Below are positions 32,645-42,071 of a stretch of 64,000 nucleotides of DNA, in pieces. The stretch is taken from positions 62,001 to 126,000 of the forward strand of contig NZ_JBQKGW010000006.1 in the NCBI RefSeq assembly GCF_052118625.1, written 5' to 3'. This DNA is from Porcincola sp945869225 (GTDB lineage: Bacteria; Bacillota; Clostridia; Lachnospirales; Lachnospiraceae). The translations under genes and the position numbers were made by a program. Each line of letters begins with the position of its first letter. Position 1 is the stretch's first letter. The notes under the pieces are model-generated. The model was not told the origin of the DNA and made no database searches. It saw nothing but the letters and a program-made list of their open reading frames with translations.

Positions 32645-34048
32645 ATGCTTGGACGTCAGAATGAGCTTCAGCGTCTCGAAGATTTGTACAACAGCTCGCG
32701 CTTCGAATTTCTAGTGATGTACGGTCGCAGACGCGTTGGAAAAACAACAATCCTGCAGGAATTTGCCAAGCGTCATGAAGCTGTTTTTCTCTCTGCCCAG
32801 GAGAAAAATGATACCCTGAATCTGCTTGATTTCTCAAAGATGATTCAGCTTCGTTTTGATAAACACTTTATTGCCAGCTTTGCAGGATGGGAAGACGCAT
32901 TTGATTACATCACTACAAAAAGCGTTCAGAGAGAACAGTCTTCAGGTAAAACGATCATCATGATCGATGAATTTCCTTTTATTGCCAGACAGAACCCCTC
33001 TGTCAAAAGCATCCTGCAGCACACCATTGATCGTTCATGGAAGACCCGGAATATTCTGCTGATTCTATGTGGCTCCAGCGTCAGTTTCATGCTGAATGAG
33101 GTCATGGGGTACAAAAGTCCTCTGTACGGAAGAGCTACTTCCTCTATGGAAGTTCTCCCCTTCGATTATCTGGAGAGCGCCGCTTTCTTCCCTGGGTATT
33201 CCAATGTTCAGAAAGCAGTGGCATATGGGATTTTAGGCGGGATTCCCCAGTACCTGTCCGAATTCTCAGATCAATCCGGTATCCGTGAGAATATCAGAGA
33301 CCATATCCTGATGCCAGGTTCTTTTCTTTATGATGAACCCTCTGCCTTATTGCGAATGGAGCTGCGTGAACCTGGCGTGTACGCCAGCATCCTGGAAGCC
33401 ATTGCCAGTGGTCATAACAGGATCATCGAAATCTCAGACGCGATACATGAAGAACGTGCGAAGGTTAGTAAATACATCACGACGCTGACCACCCTCCGGC
33501 TGATCCAGAAACAATCGCCCTGTGGGGAGCCGGAAAATAGTAAAAAAAGCATCTATACGCTGACTGACTCCTATTTCCGTTTCTGGTTTCGATATATTTC
33601 TGCTAATAAAAGCTACTATGAGCTTCTGGGGACTGAGGAAGCTTCCATTGAGATCGAAAAGAACCTGAACGACTTTATGGGGCCTTCCTTTGAATTGATT
33701 TGCATGCAGTATCTGAGAAGGCAGGCAAAGCTCAGGAGGCTTCCATTTATCCCATATCATCTTGGAAAATGGTGGGGGAACAATCCGGCTATCCATGCGC
33801 AGGATGATATCGATATTCTTGCCATCAATAAAAAAGAGGATGAAGCTCTTTTCTGCGAATGCAAGTTCACAAACAGGCCGATGCCCATGGAAGAGTATGA
33901 CGACCTCATCCATGCAACGATGGCATTTCCAAACATTCAGAAAAAACACCTGATGTTTATCAGCAAAAGTGGATTTACAAAGCCCGTTATAAAAAGAGCT
34001 GCCGATGAAGCATGTACCCTGCTGTGTATCGACGACCTGTATCATTGA
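32645..34048 (+). CDS. Archaeal-type AAA ATPase with DUF234 nuclease-like domain
   Basis: A 467-residue ATPase; GGAGGTGATTCA directly precedes the ATG at 32645. Residues 1-210 are an ATPase: GRRRVGKTT Walker A (about 25-33), IIMIDEFPF Walker B (about 108-116) and an LCGSS sensor. A winged-helix segment follows (about 255-310: ITTLTTLRLIQK). The C-terminal DUF234 part contains DIDILAIN then ECKF, the D...E-x-K pattern of PD-(D/E)XK nucleases. Such ATPases are scattered, often horizontally moved, and of unknown role. The gene has lower GC than its neighbours and stands alone between small genes and pgi. Confidence 0.85.
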   Translation: MLGRQNELQRLEDLYNSSRFEFLVMYGRRRVGKTTILQEFAKRHEAVFLSAQEKNDTLNLLDFSKMIQLRFDKHFIASFAGWEDAFDYITTKSVQREQSSGKTIIMIDEFPFIARQNPSVKSILQHTIDRSWKTRNILLILCGSSVSFMLNEVMGYKSPLYGRATSSMEVLPFDYLESAAFFPGYSNVQKAVAYGILGGIPQYLSEFSDQSGIRENIRDHILMPGSFLYDEPSALLRMELREPGVYASILEAIASGHNRIIEISDAIHEERAKVSKYITTLTTLRLIQKQSPCGEPENSKKSIYTLTDSYFRFWFRYISANKSYYELLGTEEASIEIEKNLNDFMGPSFELICMQYLRRQAKLRRLPFIPYHLGKWWGNNPAIHAQDDIDILAINKKEDEALFCECKFTNRPMPMEEYDDLIHATMAFPNIQKKHLMFISKSGFTKPVIKRAADEACTLLCIDDLYH

Positions 34049-34068
34049 TATAGCCCGTAACCATTTCA

Positions 34069-34102
34069 AAAGGGGGCTGACGCACCTGCGACAGTCCCCC
34101 TT
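34069..34102. terminator. Terminator between the ATPase gene and pgi
   Basis: AAGGGGGCTG (34070-34079) pairs with CAGTCCCCCTT (34092-34102), with one bulged T and a 12-base loop. Flanking A/T residues allow use in both directions. Confidence 0.55.
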
Positions 34103-34113
34103 ATATCATACAA

Positions 34114-35694
34114 TCAGACATTCAGCAGCTTGCTGTACTCCGCCAGCGCACCGTCCGTTTCGTGAGCGAGGACCTTTTTCGCAAGAACCTTGCCAAGCTG
34201 GACGCCTTCCTGGTCAAAGCTGTTGATGTTCCATGTAAAGCCCTGGAACATGACCTTATTCTCGAAATGTGACAGAAGTGCCCCGAGGCTCTTCGGGGTC
34301 AGCTGGTCGCCGGTGATGATGCTGGACGGACGATTACCGCTGAACCGCTTGTTCGGGTTCTCATTGTCACGCCCGCAGGCAAATGCGACAATCTGTGCCG
34401 CGACATTCGCGCAGAGCTTCTCCTGGCTTGTGCTTCCCTCGATCACATCGTCCATACCGATCTGGTTGCTGCGGAAACCGACAAACTGCATCGGGATAAT
34501 GTTCTTCCCCTGATGAAGAAGCTGGTAGAAGGAATGCTGTCCGTTCGTGCCGGGTTCTCCGAAGATGATCGGGCCTGTCGGGTAATCAACCGGCTCTCCA
34601 AAGCGGTTGACGGACTTTCCGCCAGATTCCATGTCCAGCTGCTGCAGATGCGCCGGGAAGCGTGAAAGCGCCTGTGAATACGGAAGGACTGCTGTAGTCT
34701 GGTATCCCAGAACATTTCTCTCATACACCCCGATCAGAGCATCTAGCATCTCCGGGTTCTCCAGCAGGTTCCTGTTGAGAGCAAGCTTATCTTCCTCATG
34801 CATCCCTTCCAGAATCTCTGCAAAGACCTCCGGACCGAACGCCAGGGAAAGAACCGCACCGCCGACAGCGGAGGACGAGGAATAACGTCCGCCGATATAG
34901 TCATCCATGAAGAAGGCTGCGAGATATCCCTCATTCTTCGCAAGCGGCGAAGTCTCAGACGTGACCGCCAGCATATGCTTTGCCGGGTTCAGTCCCTCGC
35001 GGGTCAGCGCGTTCTTGACAAAGGTCTCGTTCGTCAGCGTCTCAAGAGTCGTGCCGGACTTGGACACCACGATAAACAGCGCATGCGCCAGATCGGTTGC
35101 ATTCAGAACGGCTGCCGCATCATCCGGGTCCACATTGCTGATGAAGCGGGCTCTCATCTTCAACGTCTGATGAGCCCTTGCCCAGTTCTCCAGCGCAATG
35201 TAAAGCGCTCTCGGTCCCAGATCCGAACCGCCGATTCCAATCTGGACAACCTCTGTGAACTTTTCACCCTTCTCATTGCTGATCTCGCCGGAGTAAACCT
35301 TCTCTGCAAATGCCGCAATGCGATCCTGCTGTTCCTTGTAGAATGCACGCTTGTTCACACCATCGGCAATGACATCACCCTTCAGCTGCCCTCTGGTCAG
35401 CTGGTGAAGCACATGCCGCTTCTCTCCAGTATTGATGATATCGCCGTTCAGAAGCGATTCATACTTGTCGACAAGCTGCTGCTCTTCAGCCAGCGCCGCC
35501 AGCTTCTCCAGAATGTTGTCATCCACATTCTTAGCCGCAAAGTTATAGTCCAGCCCTGCCGTCATCGGAACGTGGTACTTTCTCACACGCTCAGCGCCGC
35601 TTTCTCCAACCATGGCCTTTGTCAGATCCACTTTCTCTGCCTTCTTCAGATCCTCGAATGCCCTGGTCGTATCCAGGTTGTTCCAGTTCAGCAT
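34114..35694 (-). CDS. pgi: Glucose-6-phosphate isomerase
   Basis: Interconverts glucose-6-phosphate and fructose-6-phosphate in glycolysis. The ATG at 35694 follows AAGGAGGAG; an upstream in-frame extension of 58 codons lacks family similarity. The 526 residues match the PGI family: QIGIGGSDLGPRALY, VVSKSGTTLETLTNE (SIS-fold phosphate site) and the GEPGTNGQHSFYQLLHQG signature with the catalytic residues. It is preceded by its own extended -10 promoter, separating it from the glycerate kinase gene upstream. Confidence 0.95.
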   Translation of the reverse strand: MLNWNNLDTTRAFEDLKKAEKVDLTKAMVGESGAERVRKYHVPMTAGLDYNFAAKNVDDNILEKLAALAEEQQLVDKYESLLNGDIINTGEKRHVLHQLTRGQLKGDVIADGVNKRAFYKEQQDRIAAFAEKVYSGEISNEKGEKFTEVVQIGIGGSDLGPRALYIALENWARAHQTLKMRARFISNVDPDDAAAVLNATDLAHALFIVVSKSGTTLETLTNETFVKNALTREGLNPAKHMLAVTSETSPLAKNEGYLAAFFMDDYIGGRYSSSSAVGGAVLSLAFGPEVFAEILEGMHEEDKLALNRNLLENPEMLDALIGVYERNVLGYQTTAVLPYSQALSRFPAHLQQLDMESGGKSVNRFGEPVDYPTGPIIFGEPGTNGQHSFYQLLHQGKNIIPMQFVGFRSNQIGMDDVIEGSTSQEKLCANVAAQIVAFACGRDNENPNKRFSGNRPSSIITGDQLTPKSLGALLSHFENKVMFQGFTWNINSFDQEGVQLGKVLAKKVLAHETDGALAEYSKLLNV

Positions 35695-35856
35695 AATCTC
35701 CTCCTTACCCGCCTGACGGCAGGATCCCCTGCCGGATATCCGGCAGTTTCTATCTCTGTGCACACTCCGCGTCATCTTCCTGTATACATCAGCATGGCCG
35801 CCTGAAAAACCGCTGGTTTTCGGCATGCGTCCGCTCTTTCCGCGCGATGCGTCCCC

Positions 35857-35865
35857 AGTATAGCA
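35857..35865 (-). promoter_or_regulatory. Extended -10 promoter of pgi
   Basis: On the minus strand TGCTATACT; no clear -35. It lies about 165 bases before the pgi start. Confidence 0.4.
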
Positions 35866-35944
35866 CAACAGCAGCCTTCTGTGGGAAATGGGAGGTCTCC
35901 TCAGTCATCTTGCCTGCAAATGAATTCTGCACGCCACACCGATC

Positions 35945-37090
35945 TTACAGCCTGCTGCATGCCCGGATCAAGCAGAAGACTTGCTCCGCTGTATCTGCCA
36001 TGTTTCTCTTCGCATTTTCAGAATTCATGGCTTCGTCCAGCGAACAGACACCCCTGACGATTGGAAAAAACGCATCAATTCCAGCCTGATTACAGGCTGC
36101 TGCATCCTGCGTCACACTTCCTGCGAATGCTACGACTCTTGCCCCATACCTTTTCGCCAGTTTCGCTACACCGATCGGCGCTTTTCCCATGGCGGTCTGA
36201 TGATCGAGGCGGCCTTCTCCTGTCACAACTACATCCGCATCTTTCACATAGTCCTTCAGATGTGTTTCTTCCAGGACAAGCTGAATACCTGATTTCAACT
36301 CTCCCCCCAGATAGGCAAGAAAGGCGAATCCAAGCCCGCCCGCAGCACCTGCGCCCGGGAATGTCGGATCTGCATCCGGATCATGTTTTTTTGTGATTTC
36401 AGCATAAGAGCCAAGCCACTTATCCATATCCCTGATCATGATCTCATCTGCGCCCTTCTGCGGTCCATAGATTGCACTGCAGCCATCGGGTCCGCAGAGC
36501 GGATTTGTCACATCGCAGGCAATCAGAAATCTGCAGTCTGAAAGCTCGGGGAGCGCGTGCTCAGACCTGACTTCCGCAAGATCCCTCAAACCTATCGCCC
36601 CGCGCCGAATCTGTTTCCCTTCCGAATCCAGGAGCTCAAACCCCAATGCCTGCAGCATTCCGGCGCCGCCATCATTGGTTGCGCTCCCGCCAATTCCGAT
36701 GATGAACTTCCTGCATCCGGCATGGACTGCATCTCGAATCACTTCACCCAGTCCATAGGTCGTCGTCAGGAGGGGATTTCGATCTTCCGGCTTCACCAGC
36801 GTGATGCCGGATGCTCCGGCCATCTCGATGACTGCTGTTTCCGATCCTGGAATCACGCCATATGTGCACTCCACCGGTACGCTAAGCGGACCTGACACAT
36901 ATACTTTCCGATATTCTCCACTCATCCCTTGAACAAGAGCATCTACTGTTCCTTCTCCTCCATCCGCCAGAGGCCGGACAATTATCTCCGCTTCCGGATT
37001 CGCCCTTCGGACACCTTCCGCTGCTGCATTACCCGCCTCCAGGGATGTCAGACTACCCTTCAATGAATCAATTGCGATTACAACTTTCAC
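35945..37090 (-). CDS. Glycerate kinase (GK-I, GarK/GlxK family)
   Basis: A 381-residue kinase that phosphorylates D-glycerate, feeding it to glycolysis. Family marks: VVIAIDSLKGSLTSLEAGNA at the start, PLADGGEGTVDAL (residues about 41-53), GIGGSATNDGGAGMLQALG and GEGRLDHQTAMGKAP. The length is usual. It follows the LUD gene by 42 bases and may share its transcript. A role in using sugar-acid or glycerate released by the catabolic locus upstream is possible but only inferred. Confidence 0.92.
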   Translation of the reverse strand: MKVVIAIDSLKGSLTSLEAGNAAAEGVRRANPEAEIIVRPLADGGEGTVDALVQGMSGEYRKVYVSGPLSVPVECTYGVIPGSETAVIEMAGASGITLVKPEDRNPLLTTTYGLGEVIRDAVHAGCRKFIIGIGGSATNDGGAGMLQALGFELLDSEGKQIRRGAIGLRDLAEVRSEHALPELSDCRFLIACDVTNPLCGPDGCSAIYGPQKGADEIMIRDMDKWLGSYAEITKKHDPDADPTFPGAGAAGGLGFAFLAYLGGELKSGIQLVLEETHLKDYVKDADVVVTGEGRLDHQTAMGKAPIGVAKLAKRYGARVVAFAGSVTQDAAACNQAGIDAFFPIVRGVCSLDEAMNSENAKRNMADTAEQVFCLIRACSRL

Positions 37091-37132
37091 AGTCCCTCCA
37101 CCAAATTTTCCGGACTTTTATTATCCGCTGCT

Positions 37133-37768
37133 TCAATACCCCAGTTCCTCATCCACCAGAATCAGGTGAATCCTGTCTTTATGAAGGGAATACCTTGTGA
37201 TCAGGAACTGGCAGCAGATCGTATCCGGTGATTTACAGTCCATGCAGGTACCGGTCTTTGTGCAGGGTGCCTTCAGACCAAAGCGCTGTACATTGATGAC
37301 AGCCGCCTCATTCCGAGCACGCTTGAGCGCCGCATCGAAATCAGGCGCGACTTTATTCATGCCCGCAATCAGGACGAGTTTTTTCGGTCCGTAAGCATAA
37401 GCCGATACACGGTTTGCATTGCCGTCGATATTGACCAGAATGCCGTCTGCTGTGACCGCATTCACGCTTCCGATAAACACATCCGCGCTGTAGGCAAACT
37501 CCTCTGCTGCACGCTTCTCTGCCCCCGCCGTCTTTCTGCGGTTTACAAACTCGTAGTCGCCTTTCTCCAGCGCCTCCTCCAGCCCGATCTGCTGAACCGT
37601 AAGCGAACCGCCGCCCGTCACTCTGCTCCTCTCCGGAATCAGTTCAAGTGCCAGCTGCAGTGCTTCTTCCTTCGTGTGCACATGGTAGCCTGTCATGTTG
37701 CGTGACGAAAGTCCCTTGATGACAGCCTGTGCCAACGTCTCATTTCGTTTCTGCCTGAATTCCTCCAT
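37133..37768 (-). CDS. LUD domain protein (lactate utilisation family)
   Basis: A 211-residue LUD/YkgG-type protein. In LutC relatives this domain takes part in lactate oxidation complexes, but single LUD proteins in Clostridia have no settled function. The core has GGGSLTVQQIGL (about 52-63), AEEFAYSADVFIGSVNAVTA and the NGNANRV-like IDGNANRVSA motif. The C-terminal part has CTKTGTCMDCKSPDTICC with five cysteines (about 170-187), a possible Fe-S or metal site. No LutA or LutB partner is present. It lies between the ROK kinase and glycerate kinase genes. Confidence 0.85.
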   Translation of the reverse strand: MEEFRQKRNETLAQAVIKGLSSRNMTGYHVHTKEEALQLALELIPERSRVTGGGSLTVQQIGLEEALEKGDYEFVNRRKTAGAEKRAAEEFAYSADVFIGSVNAVTADGILVNIDGNANRVSAYAYGPKKLVLIAGMNKVAPDFDAALKRARNEAAVINVQRFGLKAPCTKTGTCMDCKSPDTICCQFLITRYSLHKDRIHLILVDEELGY

Positions 37769-37896
37769 CGCCGAATCCTCCCATATTTTATATACTCCGA
37801 TAGCTGCATCTTCTCATAATCGCCCTGTCCTTGTAAAGAATGAGATTCGGTCCGGATCACGGCAGATACGGACATACCGAACGACACACCCTCTTC

Positions 37897-38898
37897 TTAT
37901 AGAAGACCAATGCAGGCTGCCCCGATGATGCCGGTATCCCCTGGATCCTCACATGCATCGGCCAAACCGATCCATGTATTAACAGCGCTATCCCGTGAAT
38001 ATATTTTCTCATGGGTCATCTCTTTCAGCTCTTCCAGAAACAGATCTCCCGATCTCATAATTCCGCCGGACAGCACCAGAACATCCGGCTGCAGGATATT
38101 GATAATGTTCGCAATCCCCTCTGACAAGTAAAATAAATACTGATGAAATACCTTTACTGCCGCGGGGTCTCCTCTTCTCACTGCTTCAAGGACAATTCTG
38201 GCATCAATCCGGTCTCGCTTTCCGCCACACAGCTTCATCACCAGGCGTCCATCCACCGATTCCTCCCGGAGGGCAGCTCTCATCTGTTCCGCCAATGCCG
38301 GCGCGGAGGCATATTTCTCAAAGCATCCCCTTCTGCCGCAGTTACAGGTCACACCGGAAAGTTCTATTGACATATGGCCAAATTCACCCGCTGCTCCATT
38401 AATGCCCCGGATGAGCTTTCCATTCATGATGATGCCGCCTCCTATCCCCGTCCCGATCGTCATCATGACAAAATGATTCACATGATAACCGCCCGCCAGA
38501 TATTCCCCGATCGCTGCCGCGTTGGCGTCATTCTCAATCAGGACTTTTCCACGCAGCTCACCGGGAAGATCCTTCTGAATCATTTTGACAAATGGAACGT
38601 CCTGGAATCCAAGATTATTGGCATACTCAACAGAACCTTTTTCTATATTGGCAGTCCCGGGTACCCCGACACCAATGGTGCGGATCCGGCCGGCCGGTAT
38701 GCTGCACCTTTTCAGCATGTGACAGACAGCTGACCCGATATATCCGGCCATGGAGCCCGGCTCTTTTGCTTCTGCTGTCCTGACACTCTGTTTATCAATA
38801 ATATGATATTCCGAATCGACCAGGCCAATATCAAGATTGGTCCCGCCAATGTCGACGCCTACCCTATATTCCATGAACTCATCTTTTCTATTCTTCAT
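37897..38898 (-). CDS. ROK family sugar kinase or regulator-type protein
   Basis: A 333-residue ROK protein. The ATG at 38898 overlaps the TGA of the DUF4127 gene upstream (ATGA), so they are translationally coupled; a second ATG 8 codons on is a possible start. EYRVGVDIGGTNLDIGLVDS is the ATP phosphate motif, GTGIGGGIIMNG the second glycine loop, and GHMSIELSG with CNCGRRGCFEKYAS the ROK zinc motif. No HTH is present, so it is a kinase, probably of glucose, GlcNAc, ManNAc or a relative. In this locus it would phosphorylate the imported or released sugar. Confidence 0.9.
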   Translation of the reverse strand: MKNRKDEFMEYRVGVDIGGTNLDIGLVDSEYHIIDKQSVRTAEAKEPGSMAGYIGSAVCHMLKRCSIPAGRIRTIGVGVPGTANIEKGSVEYANNLGFQDVPFVKMIQKDLPGELRGKVLIENDANAAAIGEYLAGGYHVNHFVMMTIGTGIGGGIIMNGKLIRGINGAAGEFGHMSIELSGVTCNCGRRGCFEKYASAPALAEQMRAALREESVDGRLVMKLCGGKRDRIDARIVLEAVRRGDPAAVKVFHQYLFYLSEGIANIINILQPDVLVLSGGIMRSGDLFLEELKEMTHEKIYSRDSAVNTWIGLADACEDPGDTGIIGAACIGLL

Positions 38899-40427
38899 TG
38901 CCTGATATTCTGGTACCGCACCCGAAGCCCTGCTTCGAACATCCGCCGCCACGGCATCCAGACATCCTCAATCTGAACTCTTTCGGAGACAGAGGACATG
39001 TCTGTATGAATATAATGTTCAAGCTCTTTCTGAATCAACTGACTCACGACTCCTCTTTCCTCCCCCACTTCCGTATAGGAAAATGGGCTGAGGTCGATTC
39101 CATCCTGCACGTCCTCCTTCCCAAGCAGACCGGCAATTTTCCATCTGACATTCGACATATATCCGCAATCCTCAATATACCGTTCCATCAGGAAATTCAT
39201 ATGGGCCTGGCTGCGGCCATGCGCGTCAAAGTCGACCCCCTCCGCCAGCGCGGTGCCAAGCGTATTTGCAGATGTATTCCATCCGGCATACCCGGCAATC
39301 TTGTCAAGAACGTTCAGTTTATTCAACATTCGGATCAGCGCCAGCTCTCCTCCATTGCCATATGCATTGTCGCAGATCACAACTGGTTTTCCTCTCCTGA
39401 TACATTCCACTGTCTCATCCAGCAGCTCCGGCAGATTTCTTTCTGTCAGATATCCAGGTTCCAGGGACGGCTGCTCATTCGCCTCCCTGATCCTGTATGC
39501 TGGCGCAGTAATCATCAATACGAAATCTGCCTCGCTCATTGTGTCGCAGATTCTGCACCCTGCAGAAATCACATGGGATTTTACCGAATTCTCCAGGCTG
39601 TTCCCCTCATATATCGGAATGACCATCTTCGCCTGTTCGCTTGCATATCTGATATATACAGACGGCTTCTTTCCTCGAAGATGGTTCACCATTCTCGCCG
39701 TCAGAGTCAGGGAAACCTCGTCGGCTCCTGGATAGATCAGAACCTTGTCCATCAGGTTCCGTTCAACAACGGCTGCCCTGATTTCCTTCTGGTCCATTGC
39801 CGCATATCCGAATGGGGCAGAATCGTCCTGCGGAATAACGAGAGCATTGATCACGCCGGCCTCAACAAAGTCCAGTGCTCTAAGATTCATGGCTTTGTTC
39901 ATTGCCCTCCTGGATACATAATCATCCAGAGCGCCCTGATCCATTTTGCGCAGCAGTCTGTCTACCTCTCCGGGATCACACATATCAACCCGGCTCTTGT
40001 GAACGGCCTCTCCGATTTTATGAATCATCGCTCCATACTGCTCATAATAATCGGGCTCTTCTTCATCAGAGGAATAATCCGGACATCTCATGATGCAATG
40101 CCATGCGTATATCTTCAGGCCTGGATACCGGTCCCGGATTTCTTTTACAACCTCCATACGCCGCGTTAATTCATGGCCGGAAAGATGATGGATCCGGGAT
40201 GGGACCAGACCGCCGTACAGCAGCATGTCCATTGACAATACCAGGCCATCTGCATCTCTGCACTCCTGCTCTAAAAAAGAAACGATCTCCTGGATATCAG
40301 CCGGCTCTTTTTTATTTCCAAGCTTTCCGGGACAAACGATCCGGATATCATCATGACTGAAAAGTTCCTCGGCATAACGGCGATTGCAAGGTCTTTCATC
40401 CATTGGAAGCAGCACGATCTTTATCAT
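38895..40427 (-). CDS. DUF4127 protein B
   Basis: A 510-residue cytosolic protein of the DUF4127 family, of unknown function. GAGGATAAG precedes the ATG at 40427, and the RpiR stop is one base upstream. Conserved stretches shared with the second DUF4127 protein: PMDERPCNRRYAEE at the start, the SMDMLLYGGLVPSRIHH segment, DDYVSRRAMN, PQDDSAPFGYAAMDQKE, YPGADEVSLTLTARM, and GGWNT-like AGWNTSANTLG. The invariant Asp, His and Asn residues suggest a metal-dependent enzyme. The position among PIG-L, ROK and sugar-import genes argues for a carbohydrate substrate. Confidence 0.82.
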   Translation of the reverse strand: MIKIVLLPMDERPCNRRYAEELFSHDDIRIVCPGKLGNKKEPADIQEIVSFLEQECRDADGLVLSMDMLLYGGLVPSRIHHLSGHELTRRMEVVKEIRDRYPGLKIYAWHCIMRCPDYSSDEEEPDYYEQYGAMIHKIGEAVHKSRVDMCDPGEVDRLLRKMDQGALDDYVSRRAMNKAMNLRALDFVEAGVINALVIPQDDSAPFGYAAMDQKEIRAAVVERNLMDKVLIYPGADEVSLTLTARMVNHLRGKKPSVYIRYASEQAKMVIPIYEGNSLENSVKSHVISAGCRICDTMSEADFVLMITAPAYRIREANEQPSLEPGYLTERNLPELLDETVECIRRGKPVVICDNAYGNGGELALIRMLNKLNVLDKIAGYAGWNTSANTLGTALAEGVDFDAHGRSQAHMNFLMERYIEDCGYMSNVRWKIAGLLGKEDVQDGIDLSPFSYTEVGEERGVVSQLIQKELEHYIHTDMSSVSERVQIEDVWMPWRRMFEAGLRVRYQNIRQ

Positions 40428-40428
40428 C

Positions 40429-41247
40429 TTATCCTCTGTCCCTCTCATATTCGCAATACATCAGAAGCAGATCCAGCATGACCAGATAAGGAACCACGCA
40501 TGATATATGTTCTCCTGATATTGTCTTACCAGATGATATACAAAGGTTCCTGATATCTGAATTCTTCAGTTCATTCACCGGTTCCGATGAAATAAGCACA
40601 CTTCTGGCTCCGTTCTCAACAGCGGCAGTCAGCGCGTTCCGCATCAGAATATCTTTTCCATCCATGTCAATTCCGATGAATAACTCTCCCTCTGTCGCCA
40701 GCCCGGCGCGAATCTGGAGAAGCTGCGTGTGGTGCACAATCTCTATGGGAAGACTACGCTGGATCAGCCGATATTCCAGAAGCTCTGTCAACGCGCCGGC
40801 ACACCCGGAGCCGGTCATATAAACAGCCCTGCTCCTTCGGATGGTTCTGGCCAGATCATGCCACTGTTCGATCTGACTCTCCTGGAATTCCTGCGCTGTA
40901 GCATCCGTATACATCGCATGCACCTTTGACGGAATGAAATCGACCGCACTATGAGATTTTACATATTCCATTTCCTCATAGAAGTCCTTCTCATACGAAA
41001 AGACAAATTCCCGGTATCCCCGGAACCCGCACTTTTTGGCAAACCTCGACAGCGTCGATTCCGAGATATACAGCAAGGCTGCGATATTCTTGGATGAAAA
41101 ATCCTCAACTGCCGTGTTATTCAGAAAGAAGCGCGCTACACTCTTCTCCACGTGTGTCATGGAAGGAAAAGCCTCTTTGATTACCTGTTTTGTCCCGTTC
41201 CCAAGAAACAGGTTTCTGCCATCGCACCTTCTTTCGCTGCAGCACAT
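40429..41247 (-). CDS. MurR/RpiR family transcriptional regulator
   Basis: A 272-residue regulator: N-terminal HTH_6 (about 18-95, with FPSMTHVEKSVARFFL and SESTLSRFAKKCGFRGYREF) and a C-terminal SIS domain (about 125-265, with VYMTGSGCAGALTELLEYRL) that would bind a sugar phosphate. GGAGGGG precedes the ATG. RpiR proteins typically repress or activate aminosugar and sugar-phosphate genes. It is embedded in the locus, 20 bases after the PIG-L gene and directly before DUF4127 B, so it is the likely local regulator. Confidence 0.9.
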   Translation of the reverse strand: MCCSERRCDGRNLFLGNGTKQVIKEAFPSMTHVEKSVARFFLNNTAVEDFSSKNIAALLYISESTLSRFAKKCGFRGYREFVFSYEKDFYEEMEYVKSHSAVDFIPSKVHAMYTDATAQEFQESQIEQWHDLARTIRRSRAVYMTGSGCAGALTELLEYRLIQRSLPIEIVHHTQLLQIRAGLATEGELFIGIDMDGKDILMRNALTAAVENGARSVLISSEPVNELKNSDIRNLCISSGKTISGEHISCVVPYLVMLDLLLMYCEYERDRG

Positions 41248-41267
41248 CTGCGCCCCTCCATTCTTTC

Positions 41268-42071
41268 CTATCGCGGAAAATATTCATCCAGATCAGCCCT
41301 TGGAATTTCCATCCCATATTCACTCATCTCATAGGCTTCCGCATATTGAGTCGTGCTCTCATGCCCATACCGCTGTTTCAAAACGTCCTGGTATTGTTCC
41401 GCGACCTTTCGATCCCATTTCGTAATTGCGTCTGACGGATAATTTCTGACATCGTAGTCTGATCGGATCTCACCCTGTTTGACGGCCATCCAGGGAAGAA
41501 ATGCTTCATACTGAGACTTGTGACAGCCGGTCATCTTGAGCTTTTCTTCCATTACATCATCGATTCTTACAACAACGTCCGCAGAAAACGGATATGGTCT
41601 CCGGAATGGGTCATATACAAAGAAGATCGCCGGCTGATGATTCAGAGCCGGGGTATCCGGGCAAATCGCAGGCACCATGACCAGATAAGAACTATCCTCG
41701 ACAATCTGGGAAGTGCTCCTGTGATCCGGATGGTAATCGTTCAGCCTGTGCGTGATGATGATATCCGGCTGAACCTTACGGATCAGACGCACCATCTCTT
41801 CTCTGACTTCAAGGTTCGGCTCCAGTTCCCCGTCCCGATGCTTCAGGACGATGGATGTAACGCCTGAGATTTTGGCGGAAGCCTGCGCTTCCTCTTCACG
41901 GATTTTTGCCAGTTCCTGGCGGCCAAGTGTCTGATGACCTGCACTTCCGTCTGTTACCGATACAAATGTCACTCTGCACCCTGCCTTCACATATTTAAGC
42001 GCGGTTCCCCCGCATCCCCCTTCACAGTCATCCGGATGTGCGCCGACGACCATAACGTTCAAGTTCTTCAT
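41268..42071 (-). CDS. PIG-L family deacetylase
   Basis: A 267-residue zinc-dependent N-deacetylase of the LmbE/PIG-L family, acting on GlcNAc-type groups in conjugates such as GlcNAc-inositol, bacillithiol precursors or chitooligosaccharides. Zinc and catalytic motifs: GAHPDDCEGGCGGT (about 10-23) and HRLNDYHPDHRSTS (about 107-120). There is no signal peptide, so it works in the cytosol on an imported substrate. Its ATG overlaps the DUF4127 A stop by 4 bases. No bacillithiol or mycothiol partner genes are visible here. Confidence 0.92.
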   Translation of the reverse strand: MKNLNVMVVGAHPDDCEGGCGGTALKYVKAGCRVTFVSVTDGSAGHQTLGRQELAKIREEEAQASAKISGVTSIVLKHRDGELEPNLEVREEMVRLIRKVQPDIIITHRLNDYHPDHRSTSQIVEDSSYLVMVPAICPDTPALNHQPAIFFVYDPFRRPYPFSADVVVRIDDVMEEKLKMTGCHKSQYEAFLPWMAVKQGEIRSDYDVRNYPSDAITKWDRKVAEQYQDVLKQRYGHESTTQYAEAYEMSEYGMEIPRADLDEYFPR

